Positions 42,961 through 51,882 of a stretch of 64,000 nt of DNA are shown here, one piece after another. The first letter of the stretch is position 1. The number at the start of each line of letters is the position of its first letter. The notes under the pieces were generated by a model. It worked only from the letters and a program-made list of their open reading frames with translations, did no database searches and was not told the DNA's origin. Source of the DNA: Opimibacter sp041746735 (GTDB taxonomy: Bacteria; Bacteroidota; Bacteroidia; Chitinophagales; Saprospiraceae); contig JBGTGP010000023.1 in NCBI GenBank assembly GCA_041746735.1, positions 1 through 64,000 of the forward strand, in the 5' to 3' direction. Made by a program: the position numbers and the translations under genes.

Positions 42961-43647
42961 TTAATTTTGATCAGCAGGTGTTCTTGTTCTGTCTGTCGGG
43001 AGATCTCCCCGTCCTTCTCCTTCTTGTGGGTGCCTGGATTTGAAGATCCTGCGATGAAACAGGAGTAGGGTAATAACACCGGTGGAGATCGCTGCGTCCG
43101 AAATATTGAAGACCGGTCTGAAAAACTGAAACTGCTGACTGCCCCAGATCGGAAAACTATCCGGCAATCGCGTATCGATCAGTGGGAAATAGAGCATATC
43201 TACGACCTTGCCAAACAGGAAAGGTGCGTATCCGCCTTCTGCCGGAAACATAGACGCTACACCTCCATGATAAGGGGTGTGTGAAAATATAAGACCATAA
43301 AATGCACTATCTATAATATTACCGAGTGCTCCGGCCAAAATCAGGGAAAAAGACAAAATCACACCCAGCGTTTCTTTTGCCTTGATCAGACCGTGGATAA
43401 TATAAATCAGAAAACCTACGGCAATAAGTCGAAAAATACTCAGCGCCAACTTTCCCCAGGTTCCACCGAGCGACAGGCCAAATGCCATACCTTCATTCTC
43501 GACAAAATGGATTCGAGCCCAACTTAATCCCAGGATGCTGAACTCCTCACCATACTCCATATGCGTTTTCACCCAGATCTTTAGTGTCTGGTCTACCAAC
43601 AACACTACAAAGACAATCAAGACTACAGCGAAGGAACGCTTTGACAT
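42961..43647 (-). CDS. lspA: Lipoprotein signal peptidase (signal peptidase II)
   Basis: A 228-aa aspartyl protease that removes signal peptides from lipoproteins. Four helices are visible; catalytic residues are Asp150 (KVVDM) and Asp184 (FNISDAAIS), with GNIID at 109-113 also conserved. Two loops are longer than in E. coli LspA, as common in Bacteroidota, and the C-terminal 30 residues are charged and variable. It lies downstream of the DksA-like gene in the same direction, a widespread order in the phylum. At least five lipoproteins in this window depend on this activity in the cell. Confidence 0.95.
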   Translation of the reverse strand: MSKRSFAVVLIVFVVLLVDQTLKIWVKTHMEYGEEFSILGLSWARIHFVENEGMAFGLSLGGTWGKLALSIFRLIAVGFLIYIIHGLIKAKETLGVILSFSLILAGALGNIIDSAFYGLIFSHTPYHGGVASMFPAEGGYAPFLFGKVVDMLYFPLIDTRLPDSFPIWGSQQFQFFRPVFNISDAAISTGVITLLLFHRRIFKSRHPQEGEGRGDLPTDRTRTPADQN

Positions 43648-43762
43648 AGAATAGAGTTAACGGCATTTGACTTCGTAAATACAGGGGGAATACAGCAACA
43701 TACAGAGTACATCCCTTTCCGGTTCAGCGCATCATCCGGCTCACCGGATGACCTTGGCTGCA

Positions 43763-45226
43763 TTAATTTTGTGCTTGTTTCGCTTCGATCGACAATGTCG
43801 CATGAGGCACCGCGCGTAAACGCTCCTTGGAGATCAGTTTGCCCGTCTCCCTGCAAATGCCGTAGACTTTGTTTTTGATACGGATCTTGGCATTCTCGAG
43901 GTGCTGGATGAGCTTTTGCTGACGGGCTGCCATTGAACTGACTCTTTCGCTTTCCAGTGTACTCAGACCGTCATCCAGTCCTTTGATTTTGTTGTCCGGA
44001 TTTTCGGCCATATCCTCGAGTTGCTTCAAATAAAACTCCAGTTGCTCCCGGGCAATGATCAGTTTTTCATCTATAAGCTGATCAAACTCCGTCAATTCCT
44101 GGTCACTGTAACGGGATTTCTGTGGCTCCTCGGGTGTAATGATGGTCGTGGATACAGGTTTGCTTTCTTTCTTTACAGACATTTTTACAGTCGATTTGAC
44201 TTTATGTTGAGCGATAGGATCAGATACGGTTTTTGGTGCTGATTTTGACTTGGTCAATGGGACAGCGCCGCTGACGCTTGGGACTTTGGTCACATCGGTA
44301 TGTTTGGATCCGGTGGCGGGTGGTCTGGGGGTCACTTTGGTTTTGCCGACCGGAGATGTGGATAATACTTTAGGCACCGGCTTTGCGACAGGCGAGACCG
44401 TAGTTTTAGATTTAGGCGTAACGGCAACAGGTGTTTTAGTTTGGACCAGACTTTTCTTTGGCGCTTTTGTCTCAGCCGTCTTCTTGGGTGATGCTCCCTT
44501 GGCCTGGGCAATAGGTTTCAAAGTTGGTTTCCCTTTTCCTGAAGAAGTTACTTTAGGAGGTACTGATTTTTTGACCGGGGGAGCAGCCTTGGTTACAGCA
44601 CCTGATTTTGGTGCTTTACCGGCTTTAACCGGTGTTATCTTCTTCGCCGTGACTTTCCTAATCGGCTTGGCCGGAACTGCTTTCTTTGGTGATGCGGCCG
44701 GTTTTATGGTCTTTGTAACAGCTTTCTTCGGAGGTGATTTTACCCCGGCCTTAGCCGGTAATTTGGCTTTAGCCGGAGATGATTTTGCCGGAGATGTTGC
44801 CTTAACGGCTTTGCCGACACTTCCCTTCGGTCCTTTTACGGATTGTGTTGTTGTTGATTTCCTTGAAACCGGGGTTGCTTTTTTAACAAGCGTGGTAACC
44901 TTTTTCAAGGGAGGCGAGGCTTTCTTGGCAGGAGCAGACGCCTTTTTCACGGGAGGCGAGGCTTTCTTCGCAGGAGCAGACGCCTTTTTCACGGGGGGTA
45001 CGGCTTTCTTCTTAGGGGCAACAACCTTCTTGGCTGCCGTAGCACCCTTTTTTACGGTAGATCCTGCTTTTACCGGGGATTTGGACTTTGAGACAGAGGC
45101 AGGCTTGGCGACGGATTTGCCTTTAGCGGCGGTTTTCATAGCAGTTTTCTTCGTAACGGCACTTCCTGAAGCTTTAGGCCTCGATGTTGCTTTGCTTGTT
45201 GATTTGTTGTTTTTCTGAGTGGCCAT
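43763..45226 (-). CDS. DksA/TraR-like protein with a histone-H1-like N-terminal tail
   Basis: A 487-aa protein. The last 120 residues are a DksA/TraR-type coiled coil and finger (from RYSDQELTEFDQLIDEKL to YGICRETGKLISKERLRAVP). The zinc finger keeps one Cys only; the other ligands are Glu, His or Ser positions, which seems usual for Bacteroidota. The first 350 or so residues are almost wholly Lys, Ala, Pro, Ser, Thr and Val in repeats such as PVKKASAPAKKAS, like histone H1 or AlgP tails that bind DNA. Typical Bacteroidota relatives are near 126 aa. Likely a nucleoid- or polymerase-associated regulator; function inferred. Confidence 0.85.
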   Translation of the reverse strand: MATQKNNKSTSKATSRPKASGSAVTKKTAMKTAAKGKSVAKPASVSKSKSPVKAGSTVKKGATAAKKVVAPKKKAVPPVKKASAPAKKASPPVKKASAPAKKASPPLKKVTTLVKKATPVSRKSTTTQSVKGPKGSVGKAVKATSPAKSSPAKAKLPAKAGVKSPPKKAVTKTIKPAASPKKAVPAKPIRKVTAKKITPVKAGKAPKSGAVTKAAPPVKKSVPPKVTSSGKGKPTLKPIAQAKGASPKKTAETKAPKKSLVQTKTPVAVTPKSKTTVSPVAKPVPKVLSTSPVGKTKVTPRPPATGSKHTDVTKVPSVSGAVPLTKSKSAPKTVSDPIAQHKVKSTVKMSVKKESKPVSTTIITPEEPQKSRYSDQELTEFDQLIDEKLIIAREQLEFYLKQLEDMAENPDNKIKGLDDGLSTLESERVSSMAARQQKLIQHLENAKIRIKNKVYGICRETGKLISKERLRAVPHATLSIEAKQAQN

Positions 45227-45316
45227 AACCTCTCTGTTTTAGTATTATTGAAGTGGTATTTCGGTGTTTACACCATCCCGGACCTCTTAACAAGTACCCT
45301 GGTGTTAAAATCGCCG

Positions 45317-45324
45317 CAAATTTA
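45317..45324 (-). promoter_or_regulatory. Candidate -7 box for the DksA-like gene
   Basis: On the minus strand it reads TAAATTTG, an exact TAnnTTTG match about 90 nt before the ATG. Confidence 0.4.
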
Positions 45325-45764
45325 CATGAATGCGGCTAATCCTCACCATCCCTGATATAATTAGCCCCTTTTTGCCCTTTAAAAATGATATTTGGTCATA
45401 AATAGTTGTAAAACCCAATTTTTATTGGCCAAATCCTGATTTTTATAAAATTATTCATTTGTCTTTTAGGCTTTTATATATGACAATCATTCATATATTT
45501 AAATGCCTCATTATTAATATCTAACAATATTTTAGAATTCCCTTCCATCTCCACCCTGCACTCGACCGAAAAAAGTCTGAGTATATTTAATAACCAACTA
45601 TAATACAGTATATTACGAATATACGTTTTAAATAAAATTAATATAGCCTCACTGTCACTCACTTCATAACGGCAATACATCACTTTGACCGGCATACTGA
45701 CCTTCTGCTGTGCGGGTTTCAGCAAATTGAAGGCAAACTTCGCGTGTCCACCTTTCAGAGTCCT

Positions 45765-45772
45765 TATCTTTG
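45765..45772 (+). promoter_or_regulatory. Candidate -7 box before trhO
   Basis: TATCTTTG matches TAnnTTTG, 21 nt before the ATG at 45794. Confidence 0.45.
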
Positions 45773-45793
45773 CCGACCAAACCGTTTGATCCA

Positions 45794-46834
45794 ATGGCCA
45801 AAGTCCTGCATAATAAAGTCAACCGGGATATCCTGCGTGAACGTGTCCGTCTCGAGCCGGAGAGCCGCACTACCCTTTCCTTTTATGCCTATACCCGGCT
45901 GGAGGATCCCCGGGAATTTCGGGATCTTTTTTATGCCCATCTGGATGCCCTTGGAGTCTTTGGACGGATTTATGTGGCGGGGGAAGGAATCAATGCCCAG
46001 GTTTCGGTACCGACCCGAAAGCTCGATCTCTTCCGCGACTATCTGGATTCCATACCCTTTCTAAACGGGATACGGCTCAACTATGCCGTTGAAGATGACT
46101 CTACCTCCTTTTTTACGCTGTCCATCAAGGTTCGTGACAAGATTGTGGCTGATGGCTTACATGATGATGAATTTGATGTTACTGATCGTGGCACTCATCT
46201 TTCGGCCGAGGCGTTTAACCGGCTTGCCGATGATCCGGATTCGATCGTCGTGGATATGCGGAACCATTATGAAAGCGAGGTCGGCCATTTTGAAAATGCC
46301 ATTTGCCCACCGATGGAAACCTTTCGCGAAGGGCTGTCCATGGTAGCTGATATGCTACAGCAGGATCGGGACAAGCACATCATCATGTATTGTACCGGAG
46401 GTATTCGATGCGAAAAAGCATCTGCGTATATGAAATACAAGGGTTACAAAAAAGTATATCAATTGGATGGCGGCATTATTGAATATGCACGTCAGGCGGA
46501 AAGGTTGGGTTTGCCCAATAAGTTTAAAGGCAAAAACTTTGTCTTTGATGACCGATTGGGTGAACGGATCTCGGACGAGGTGATCGCATCCTGTCATCAG
46601 TGTGGTATACCTGCCGATACGCATACCAACTGTGCCAACGAAGCCTGCCATTTACTTTTTGTGCAATGTGATTCGTGCCGGGAAGAATATGATGGTTGTT
46701 GTTCGCCCGAATGCAGGGAATTTAGCCATCTCCCAAAGGAGGAGCAAAAGCGTCTTCGTAAGGAAAGGGTTTTTAACGGCACTACGTCGGCAAAAAGCCG
46801 GCCCGGGATGCTTCATTTTGCACCGGAGGAATAG
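45794..46834 (+). CDS. trhO: tRNA uridine(34) hydroxylase TrhO (rhodanese family)
   Basis: A 346-aa enzyme of the YceA/TrhO group, which makes 5-hydroxyuridine at the wobble position using oxygen. The N-terminal acylphosphatase-like domain has FGRIYVAGEGINAQVS; the rhodanese domain ends in the active loop MYCTGGIRCEKAS with Cys200. A C-terminal cysteine-rich part (CHQCG, CANEACH, CDSC, CCSPEC) probably binds zinc. Full length for the family. The ATG at 45794 follows a good -7 box; TTG 45770 is rejected. Confidence 0.93.
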   Translation: MAKVLHNKVNRDILRERVRLEPESRTTLSFYAYTRLEDPREFRDLFYAHLDALGVFGRIYVAGEGINAQVSVPTRKLDLFRDYLDSIPFLNGIRLNYAVEDDSTSFFTLSIKVRDKIVADGLHDDEFDVTDRGTHLSAEAFNRLADDPDSIVVDMRNHYESEVGHFENAICPPMETFREGLSMVADMLQQDRDKHIIMYCTGGIRCEKASAYMKYKGYKKVYQLDGGIIEYARQAERLGLPNKFKGKNFVFDDRLGERISDEVIASCHQCGIPADTHTNCANEACHLLFVQCDSCREEYDGCCSPECREFSHLPKEEQKRLRKERVFNGTTSAKSRPGMLHFAPEE

Positions 46835-46904
46835 CCCTGCGCGGTCCTTACCTGGCCGACACCCTACACCAGACTGAAAATCATTCTGCGGTGTGAAGGC
46901 AATA

Positions 46905-47441
46905 TTAACTTTTCTCGGCCTGAAACTTCAGATCCTTCAATCCCTGATCGAATTGCTTTTTGAGCTCGCCGCGCATCATCAGTCCGAAATATTTATTCCA
47001 GGGGAGCCAGCCGACCTTATTCTCCATGCTCCAGGCGACTTCGATACCTTCTCCTTTGTGGGCAAATGTAAACCGGGCGCTGGCTTTGCCCCAGTCCTCG
47101 GATTCCAGGGCGGTGACGATCTCTTCATTTTGTACGACACGTGATAGCGTCATGGTTCCTTTGCCAAGGCGGGAATTGTTGGATTCCCATTTATAAAATG
47201 CGCCTTGTCCCTCGGACGGATTACTAAAGGACATCACCATTGCAGGATCCATGCGTTTCCAGGGTGACCACATTTCCCAATGGAAGAGGTTATTGACCTG
47301 ACTGAAGACCCGATCCATGGGTGCATTGACGATGACAGTTCGTCGGACTTTCACATCGGAGGGCAGCAAGAACGAAATGAGGATCAACCCCAGAACAAAC
47401 AAGCCTATCCAAAGACCGATCTTTTTCAGCAGCTTTTTCAT
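46905..47441 (-). CDS. SRPBCC-domain membrane-anchored protein
   Basis: A 178-aa protein with one N-terminal helix (about 8-26) and a START/Bet v1-like (SRPBCC, polyketide-cyclase-like) domain: VIVNAPMDRVFSQVNNLFHWEMWSPW and the later GIEVAWSMEN...GLMMRGELKKQFDQGL. The fold binds hydrophobic ligands; the ligand and role here are unknown. It is downstream of the MoxR gene on the same strand with a 68-nt gap. Confidence 0.85.
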   Translation of the reverse strand: MKKLLKKIGLWIGLFVLGLILISFLLPSDVKVRRTVIVNAPMDRVFSQVNNLFHWEMWSPWKRMDPAMVMSFSNPSEGQGAFYKWESNNSRLGKGTMTLSRVVQNEEIVTALESEDWGKASARFTFAHKGEGIEVAWSMENKVGWLPWNKYFGLMMRGELKKQFDQGLKDLKFQAEKS

Positions 47442-47509
47442 ACAAGTATATTTCCCTCAAATATCGCTAAAATGAGGGTCATGAAAAAGATTTCAGTACA
47501 GCTTTACAT

Positions 47510-48481
47510 TTACAGCAATCCTTCGATGACCTTTTCCTCATTGATGCCTTCGGCTTCGGCTTTATAATTGCGTACGATCCTGTGACGGAGTACGTATGTG
47601 GCCACGGCCCTGACATCGGCTATATCCGGCGAATATTTACCCTGGATCGCGGCATGGCATTTGGCACCGAGCACGAGGTACTGCGAAGCGCGAGGTCCTG
47701 CACCCCAGGTTATGTACTGGTTGACCTGATCTGTAGCCCGTGGTGTGCCCGGTCTTGTTTTAGTGGCCAGGGAGACGGCGTACTCAAGAACATTGTCGGC
47801 GACTGGAATCTTGCGAACCAATTGCTGGAAATGGAGTATCTCCGTGGCTGAAAGGATGTGAGAAAGCGATGTGTTTTGCAGCGCTGTAGTGGTTTTGACC
47901 ACTTGAATTTCCTCTTCGTAGGAAGGGTAGTCCAGTGGAATATTAAACATAAACCGGTCAAGTTGCGCTTCCGGTAGGGGGTATGTACCTTCTTGTTCGA
48001 TGGGATTTTGTGTCGCCAGTACAAAAAATGGTGAAGGAAGCAGATGCCGGTCTCCGCTTACCGTCACGGAGCGCTCCTGCATGGCTTCCAGGAGGGCGGC
48101 TTGCGTTTTGGGCGGTGTACGATTGATTTCATCGGCCAAAATGATATTGGCAAATATGGGTCCGCGGTTGAAACGAAAATGGCGGTCTTCGTCCAGAATC
48201 TCTGTCCCGGTAATATCGGACGGCATGAGGTCGGGTGTAAACTGGATGCGTTTAAACTCCAGATCCAGTACTTCGGAAATGGTACTGACCAGCAGGGTTT
48301 TGGCCAGCCCGGGTACGCCGACCAGCAGACTGTGACCGTTGGAAAACAAGGATATCAATACAGCCTTGACCACTTCATCCTGCCCGACTATCACTTTACC
48401 GATCTCCTGCCGTAAGGCCTGATATTTTGCTGCCAGGGCATCAATAGCCTGGACATCAGATGCATATTGTGTGTTCATCAA
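47510..48481 (-). CDS. MoxR-family AAA+ ATPase
   Basis: A 323-aa AAA+ chaperone-like ATPase of the MoxR group. Walker A is GVPGLAKT, Walker B is ILADEIN, with sensor 1 in VLATQNP and the pre-sensor PEAQLDRFMFNI. Such proteins usually work with von Willebrand factor A domain partners in maturing enzymes or envelope complexes, and in Bacteroidota they often lead a batI/DUF58 operon; those partners are absent here. Two Met codons start the protein; either is acceptable. Confidence 0.92.
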   Translation of the reverse strand: MMNTQYASDVQAIDALAAKYQALRQEIGKVIVGQDEVVKAVLISLFSNGHSLLVGVPGLAKTLLVSTISEVLDLEFKRIQFTPDLMPSDITGTEILDEDRHFRFNRGPIFANIILADEINRTPPKTQAALLEAMQERSVTVSGDRHLLPSPFFVLATQNPIEQEGTYPLPEAQLDRFMFNIPLDYPSYEEEIQVVKTTTALQNTSLSHILSATEILHFQQLVRKIPVADNVLEYAVSLATKTRPGTPRATDQVNQYITWGAGPRASQYLVLGAKCHAAIQGKYSPDIADVRAVATYVLRHRIVRNYKAEAEGINEEKVIEGLL

Positions 48482-48532
48482 TTCAATTTGATTTCAACTC
48501 CAGTGTACACGGGTACACCTCTGTAAGAACGC

Positions 48533-48540
48533 CAAAAGTA
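48533..48540 (-). promoter_or_regulatory. Candidate -7 box for the MoxR gene
   Basis: Minus strand TACTTTTG matches TAnnTTTG, about 50 nt before the ATG. Confidence 0.4.
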
Positions 48541-48556
48541 GGGAAAAAGTGGGAAG

Positions 48557-49282
48557 TCAGAATTTGGAACCCGGACATGGCCATTCCCAATCCGACAACG
48601 GGTACGATCCTTTGGCAAAGGAATAGTGCCACCACTCCGTACGGATGGACTGAAACCCGTGTGCCTCCATGAGGGTTTTTAATTTTTTCCGTTGCGCCAG
48701 TATGGAGGGTGACAAGTCCATATAATCGTGATGTGCTTTTTCGCCAAAGAAATCATATGGTGTACCCATATCCATATCCCAGCCATTGAGATTCGTGATG
48801 GTCAGGTCTACAGCCACGCCCCGGTTGTGCATCGAACCTTCTTTGGGAGAAGCGACATAGTCCGGGTTGGGCACTTTATCCCACAATTTTTGTTGGGCCG
48901 GACGGGGGCGGTAACCGTCATACAATTTGAGCATATACCCTTGCGCCCGGAGTTGGCGGTTAGCTTTCAGGAGGGCTACGGCTACCTCGGGGCGAAGGAA
49001 AAACCGGCCGCAGGGATAGATGACAGCACCAGTAAAATTGTCGGCTGTAGCATATTTGATCTCCAGCGCAAACCCGTCTGCCGCTGTGATCTCCGTCCAT
49101 TGAGTCGTATCATAGTCAGGTGGTACATACGGTCTTTCAGCAGTCAGGGCTGCCAGCGTATCCATGACTTCCTGATCGTAGACAATCTCCTGCTTTGTTT
49201 CATTCCGGCAGGATATCAGCCATATTAAGGTCATCAGGAACAGGAACAAACCTGTACCGGGAGGGCGGGATATACGCATCAT
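48557..49282 (-). CDS. D-alanyl-D-alanine dipeptidase (M15D, VanX-like) lipoprotein
   Basis: A 241-aa zinc dipeptidase. The signal (LFLFLMTLIWLISC) ends in a lipobox with Cys25, so it should be lipid-anchored outside the cytoplasm. The M15D motifs are complete: LYDGYRPRPAQQ, SMHNRGVAVDLT (zinc His and Asp) and TEWWHYS (catalytic Glu and zinc His). VanX-like enzymes split D-Ala-D-Ala; an extracytoplasmic one more likely recycles wall dipeptide than confers glycopeptide resistance. No van genes are nearby. Confidence 0.9.
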   Translation of the reverse strand: MMRISRPPGTGLFLFLMTLIWLISCRNETKQEIVYDQEVMDTLAALTAERPYVPPDYDTTQWTEITAADGFALEIKYATADNFTGAVIYPCGRFFLRPEVAVALLKANRQLRAQGYMLKLYDGYRPRPAQQKLWDKVPNPDYVASPKEGSMHNRGVAVDLTITNLNGWDMDMGTPYDFFGEKAHHDYMDLSPSILAQRKKLKTLMEAHGFQSIRTEWWHYSFAKGSYPLSDWEWPCPGSKF

Positions 49283-49437
49283 GGGACGAAGATACAGGCT
49301 GAGTTGAACATATGAAGAGCTTCAGGGGCAATAGGTTTGGAGCGAATGGTCTGATTTTTTGTACAAGTCGTCTAAAGGCGTGGAGTACCAGGCAGGGAAT
49401 AAAATATCTTGGCTATGTAATTCTAATCCTACTTCGT

Positions 49438-51792
49438 ATGACCAGTTTCAGATTCTCACGCCCTATGTGGCTTGTCGGTATTTTGGCATGCTGCTACATG
49501 CAGGACACTTTTTGTCAGAATACCTCCAACCATGGCAACAAATTCGAACAGCTTGGCACCCTGTTGCCAACGGCTAACACCTATCGGAACATGGATGGCA
49601 GCCCGGGGCCGGATTACTGGCAACAACGTGTAGATTATGACATCGAATGCAACCTGGATGAATCCCTTCAGCAACTACGCGGCACGGAGAAGATCACCTA
49701 TTACAATCAATCTCCTTCGACGCTTGCTTATCTGTGGTTGCAACTCGATGAGAATGAGCATTCCCCTGAATCGGATAAACATCGGATGGATCCGAAGAGC
49801 ATCCAGCCGATTATGAGCGAGCAATCCCTTCGGCATCTGGAGCCCTGGAGAGAGTTGGAGCCGTATGGCCATAACATACTTTCTGTTCGGGATGAAAACG
49901 GGCATGATCTGCGTTATATAATCCACCAGACCATGATGCGTCTTGAGCTTCCGAAGCCACTCAAGCCGGGGGAATCCTTTGCGTTTCATGTCGATTGGTA
50001 TTACAATCTGATCAACCGGATCAATACCACGAGTTGGGGCCGGGGTGGGTATGAATACTTTGAAAAAGACGGCAATCACCTCTTTACTATCGTCCAGTGG
50101 TATCCGCGTCTGTGTGTCTACAATGATGCTGAAGGATGGCAGAATAAGCAGTTTGTCGGCCGTGGGGAGTTTGCGCTCCAGTTTGGCAACTTCATCGTGA
50201 AGATCACCGTACCGGAAGATCACATCGTGGGGGCCACAGGAGAATGTCTAAACTATGCTCAGGTCTTGTCTCCGGAGCAGCAACGGCGATGGCAACAGGC
50301 TCAGAAGGCGAAGGAACCGTTGGAGATCGTCACGTTGGAGGAGGCTAAAAAGGCGGAGAAGAATAAAAAGCCGACAACGACCAAAACCTGGATTTACAAA
50401 GCGGATCAGGTACGAGATTTTGCCTGGACATCGAGTCGGAAATTCGTGTGGGATGCCATGCCGCATATCAATGAAGATGGTAAGCGGGCGATGTGTATGA
50501 GTTATTACGCCAAAGAGGCCTATCCTATTTATAGTCGATATTCCACGAAGGCTGTGTCCCACACGCTGAAAGTATACTCAAAGCATTCTATCCCCTACTC
50601 TTATCCGAGTGCCATCAGCGTAGAAGCTGCCAATGGTATGGAATATCCGATGATCTGCTTCAATCCGGGACGGGCGGAGGAGGATGGCACGTACACCGCC
50701 GCTTCGAAACATGCCGCGATATCGACGATCATTCATGAAGTAGGACACTTTTATTTTCCGATGATCATCAACAGTGATGAGCGGCAATGGGCCTGGTTTG
50801 ATGAGGGTCTCAATACGTTTGTACAGTTTCTGGCTGAGACGGAATGGGACCCGGACTATCCCCATTGGGCCGGGCCTACTGAAACCATCACGGCCTATAT
50901 GGCACAGCCAAAAAACAATCTGGAACCCATCATGACCAATAGTGAAAATCTGGTCAACTATTTTGCCAATGCCTATATCAAACCAGCCTGCGGGTTGAAC
51001 ATTCTGAGGGAAACGATCATGGGACGAGAGGCTTTTGATTATGCCTTTAAAGTCTTTTGTCAGCGATGGGCTTTTAAACATCCGACACCTGCTGATTTTT
51101 TCAGGACGATGGAAGATGCCAGTGGAATTGACCTGGACTGGTTCTGGCGAGGCTGGTTTTATAGTATAGATGCCGTCGACATATCGCTGGACAGTATCAA
51201 ATGGTACAAGGTAGATTTGGAACAAAATCCTGAGCGCCAAGAGCACACGGACATTCAGCGGCCGCTACCTCCTGCTACGCACATTTCATCTCAGCGCAAT
51301 CGGGAAGCGGGTGTGGTCTTTGCCATTGATGAAGATCCTTCATTGCGGGACTTCTACAACAGCTACCGTCCGTGGGAGGGAAAGGACAGTGTGACGACGA
51401 AACGGACCTGGCTCTATGATGAGGTTCTGACAGAACAAGAAAAGCGGGAAAAATTTGGGGACAAGAACTATTACGAACTCTTTTTCAGCAATAAAGGTGG
51501 CCTTATAATGCCCGTCATCATTGAATGGACTTTTACAGACGGCACCCGGGAGGTAGAGCGCATCCCGGTGGAGATCTGGCGTAAAAATGAGGTTCAGTTC
51601 AGAAAAGTTTTTGTCAAAGACAAGGACGTTGCGGCGATTGTTATCGATCCATATAAGGAGACTGCGGACATCGATGTCAGTAATAATATCTGGCCGGTGA
51701 AGGAACTACCCTCACGGTTTCAGCTCTTCAAGAAACACAGGTATGAGGATGTGCCAAATGCCATGCAGCGACATGGTATGGGACGAAGTTAA
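49438..51792 (+). CDS. M1-family metallopeptidase (exported)
   Basis: A 784-aa zinc aminopeptidase-like protein. After a signal region (to about residue 26, MWLVGILACCYMQDTFCQ) comes the M1 N-terminal beta domain, then the gluzincin core with HEVGH (433-437) and Glu456, exactly 18 residues later. The aminopeptidase GxMEN motif is not obvious; ANGMEYPMICF takes its place, as in many Bacteroidota members. The C-terminal third is beta-rich and varies. The ATG at 49438 is chosen at the signal peptide; 49312 would add 42 residues. Divergent from the dipeptidase gene. Confidence 0.9.
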   Translation: MTSFRFSRPMWLVGILACCYMQDTFCQNTSNHGNKFEQLGTLLPTANTYRNMDGSPGPDYWQQRVDYDIECNLDESLQQLRGTEKITYYNQSPSTLAYLWLQLDENEHSPESDKHRMDPKSIQPIMSEQSLRHLEPWRELEPYGHNILSVRDENGHDLRYIIHQTMMRLELPKPLKPGESFAFHVDWYYNLINRINTTSWGRGGYEYFEKDGNHLFTIVQWYPRLCVYNDAEGWQNKQFVGRGEFALQFGNFIVKITVPEDHIVGATGECLNYAQVLSPEQQRRWQQAQKAKEPLEIVTLEEAKKAEKNKKPTTTKTWIYKADQVRDFAWTSSRKFVWDAMPHINEDGKRAMCMSYYAKEAYPIYSRYSTKAVSHTLKVYSKHSIPYSYPSAISVEAANGMEYPMICFNPGRAEEDGTYTAASKHAAISTIIHEVGHFYFPMIINSDERQWAWFDEGLNTFVQFLAETEWDPDYPHWAGPTETITAYMAQPKNNLEPIMTNSENLVNYFANAYIKPACGLNILRETIMGREAFDYAFKVFCQRWAFKHPTPADFFRTMEDASGIDLDWFWRGWFYSIDAVDISLDSIKWYKVDLEQNPERQEHTDIQRPLPPATHISSQRNREAGVVFAIDEDPSLRDFYNSYRPWEGKDSVTTKRTWLYDEVLTEQEKREKFGDKNYYELFFSNKGGLIMPVIIEWTFTDGTREVERIPVEIWRKNEVQFRKVFVKDKDVAAIVIDPYKETADIDVSNNIWPVKELPSRFQLFKKHRYEDVPNAMQRHGMGRS

Positions 51793-51882
51793 TGACCTGC
51801 ATCCACATGGACGCATGGCCATGTCATGCCTTTGGCCATTCTAGAATTTGAGATTAATTTTCAATCTTAATAACAACTGCCT

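Larger units (their letters stand above)
45227..45793. other. AT-rich intergenic region
   Basis: 567 bp between divergent genes. It holds candidate -7 boxes for both (45317-45324 minus and 45765-45772 plus), a CCAAT/ATTGG hairpin near 45413, and a very AT-rich stretch at 45400-45640. A minus-strand frame (45474-45794) lacks coding signs. Confidence 0.5.

Noticed and set aside
44250..45218. 322-codon frame opposite the DksA-like gene
   Set aside because: It is the antisense of the Lys/Ala/Pro repeats, giving a monotonous Phe/Gly/Val/Ala product.
45474..45794. 106-codon minus-strand frame in the AT-rich gap
   Set aside because: AT-driven composition, no recognisable motif, and it overlaps the promoter and start of trhO.
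48557..49282. Glycopeptide resistance (VanX)
   Set aside because: The protein has a lipoprotein signal and no vanH/vanA/vanRS neighbours; a wall-recycling dipeptidase is more likely.
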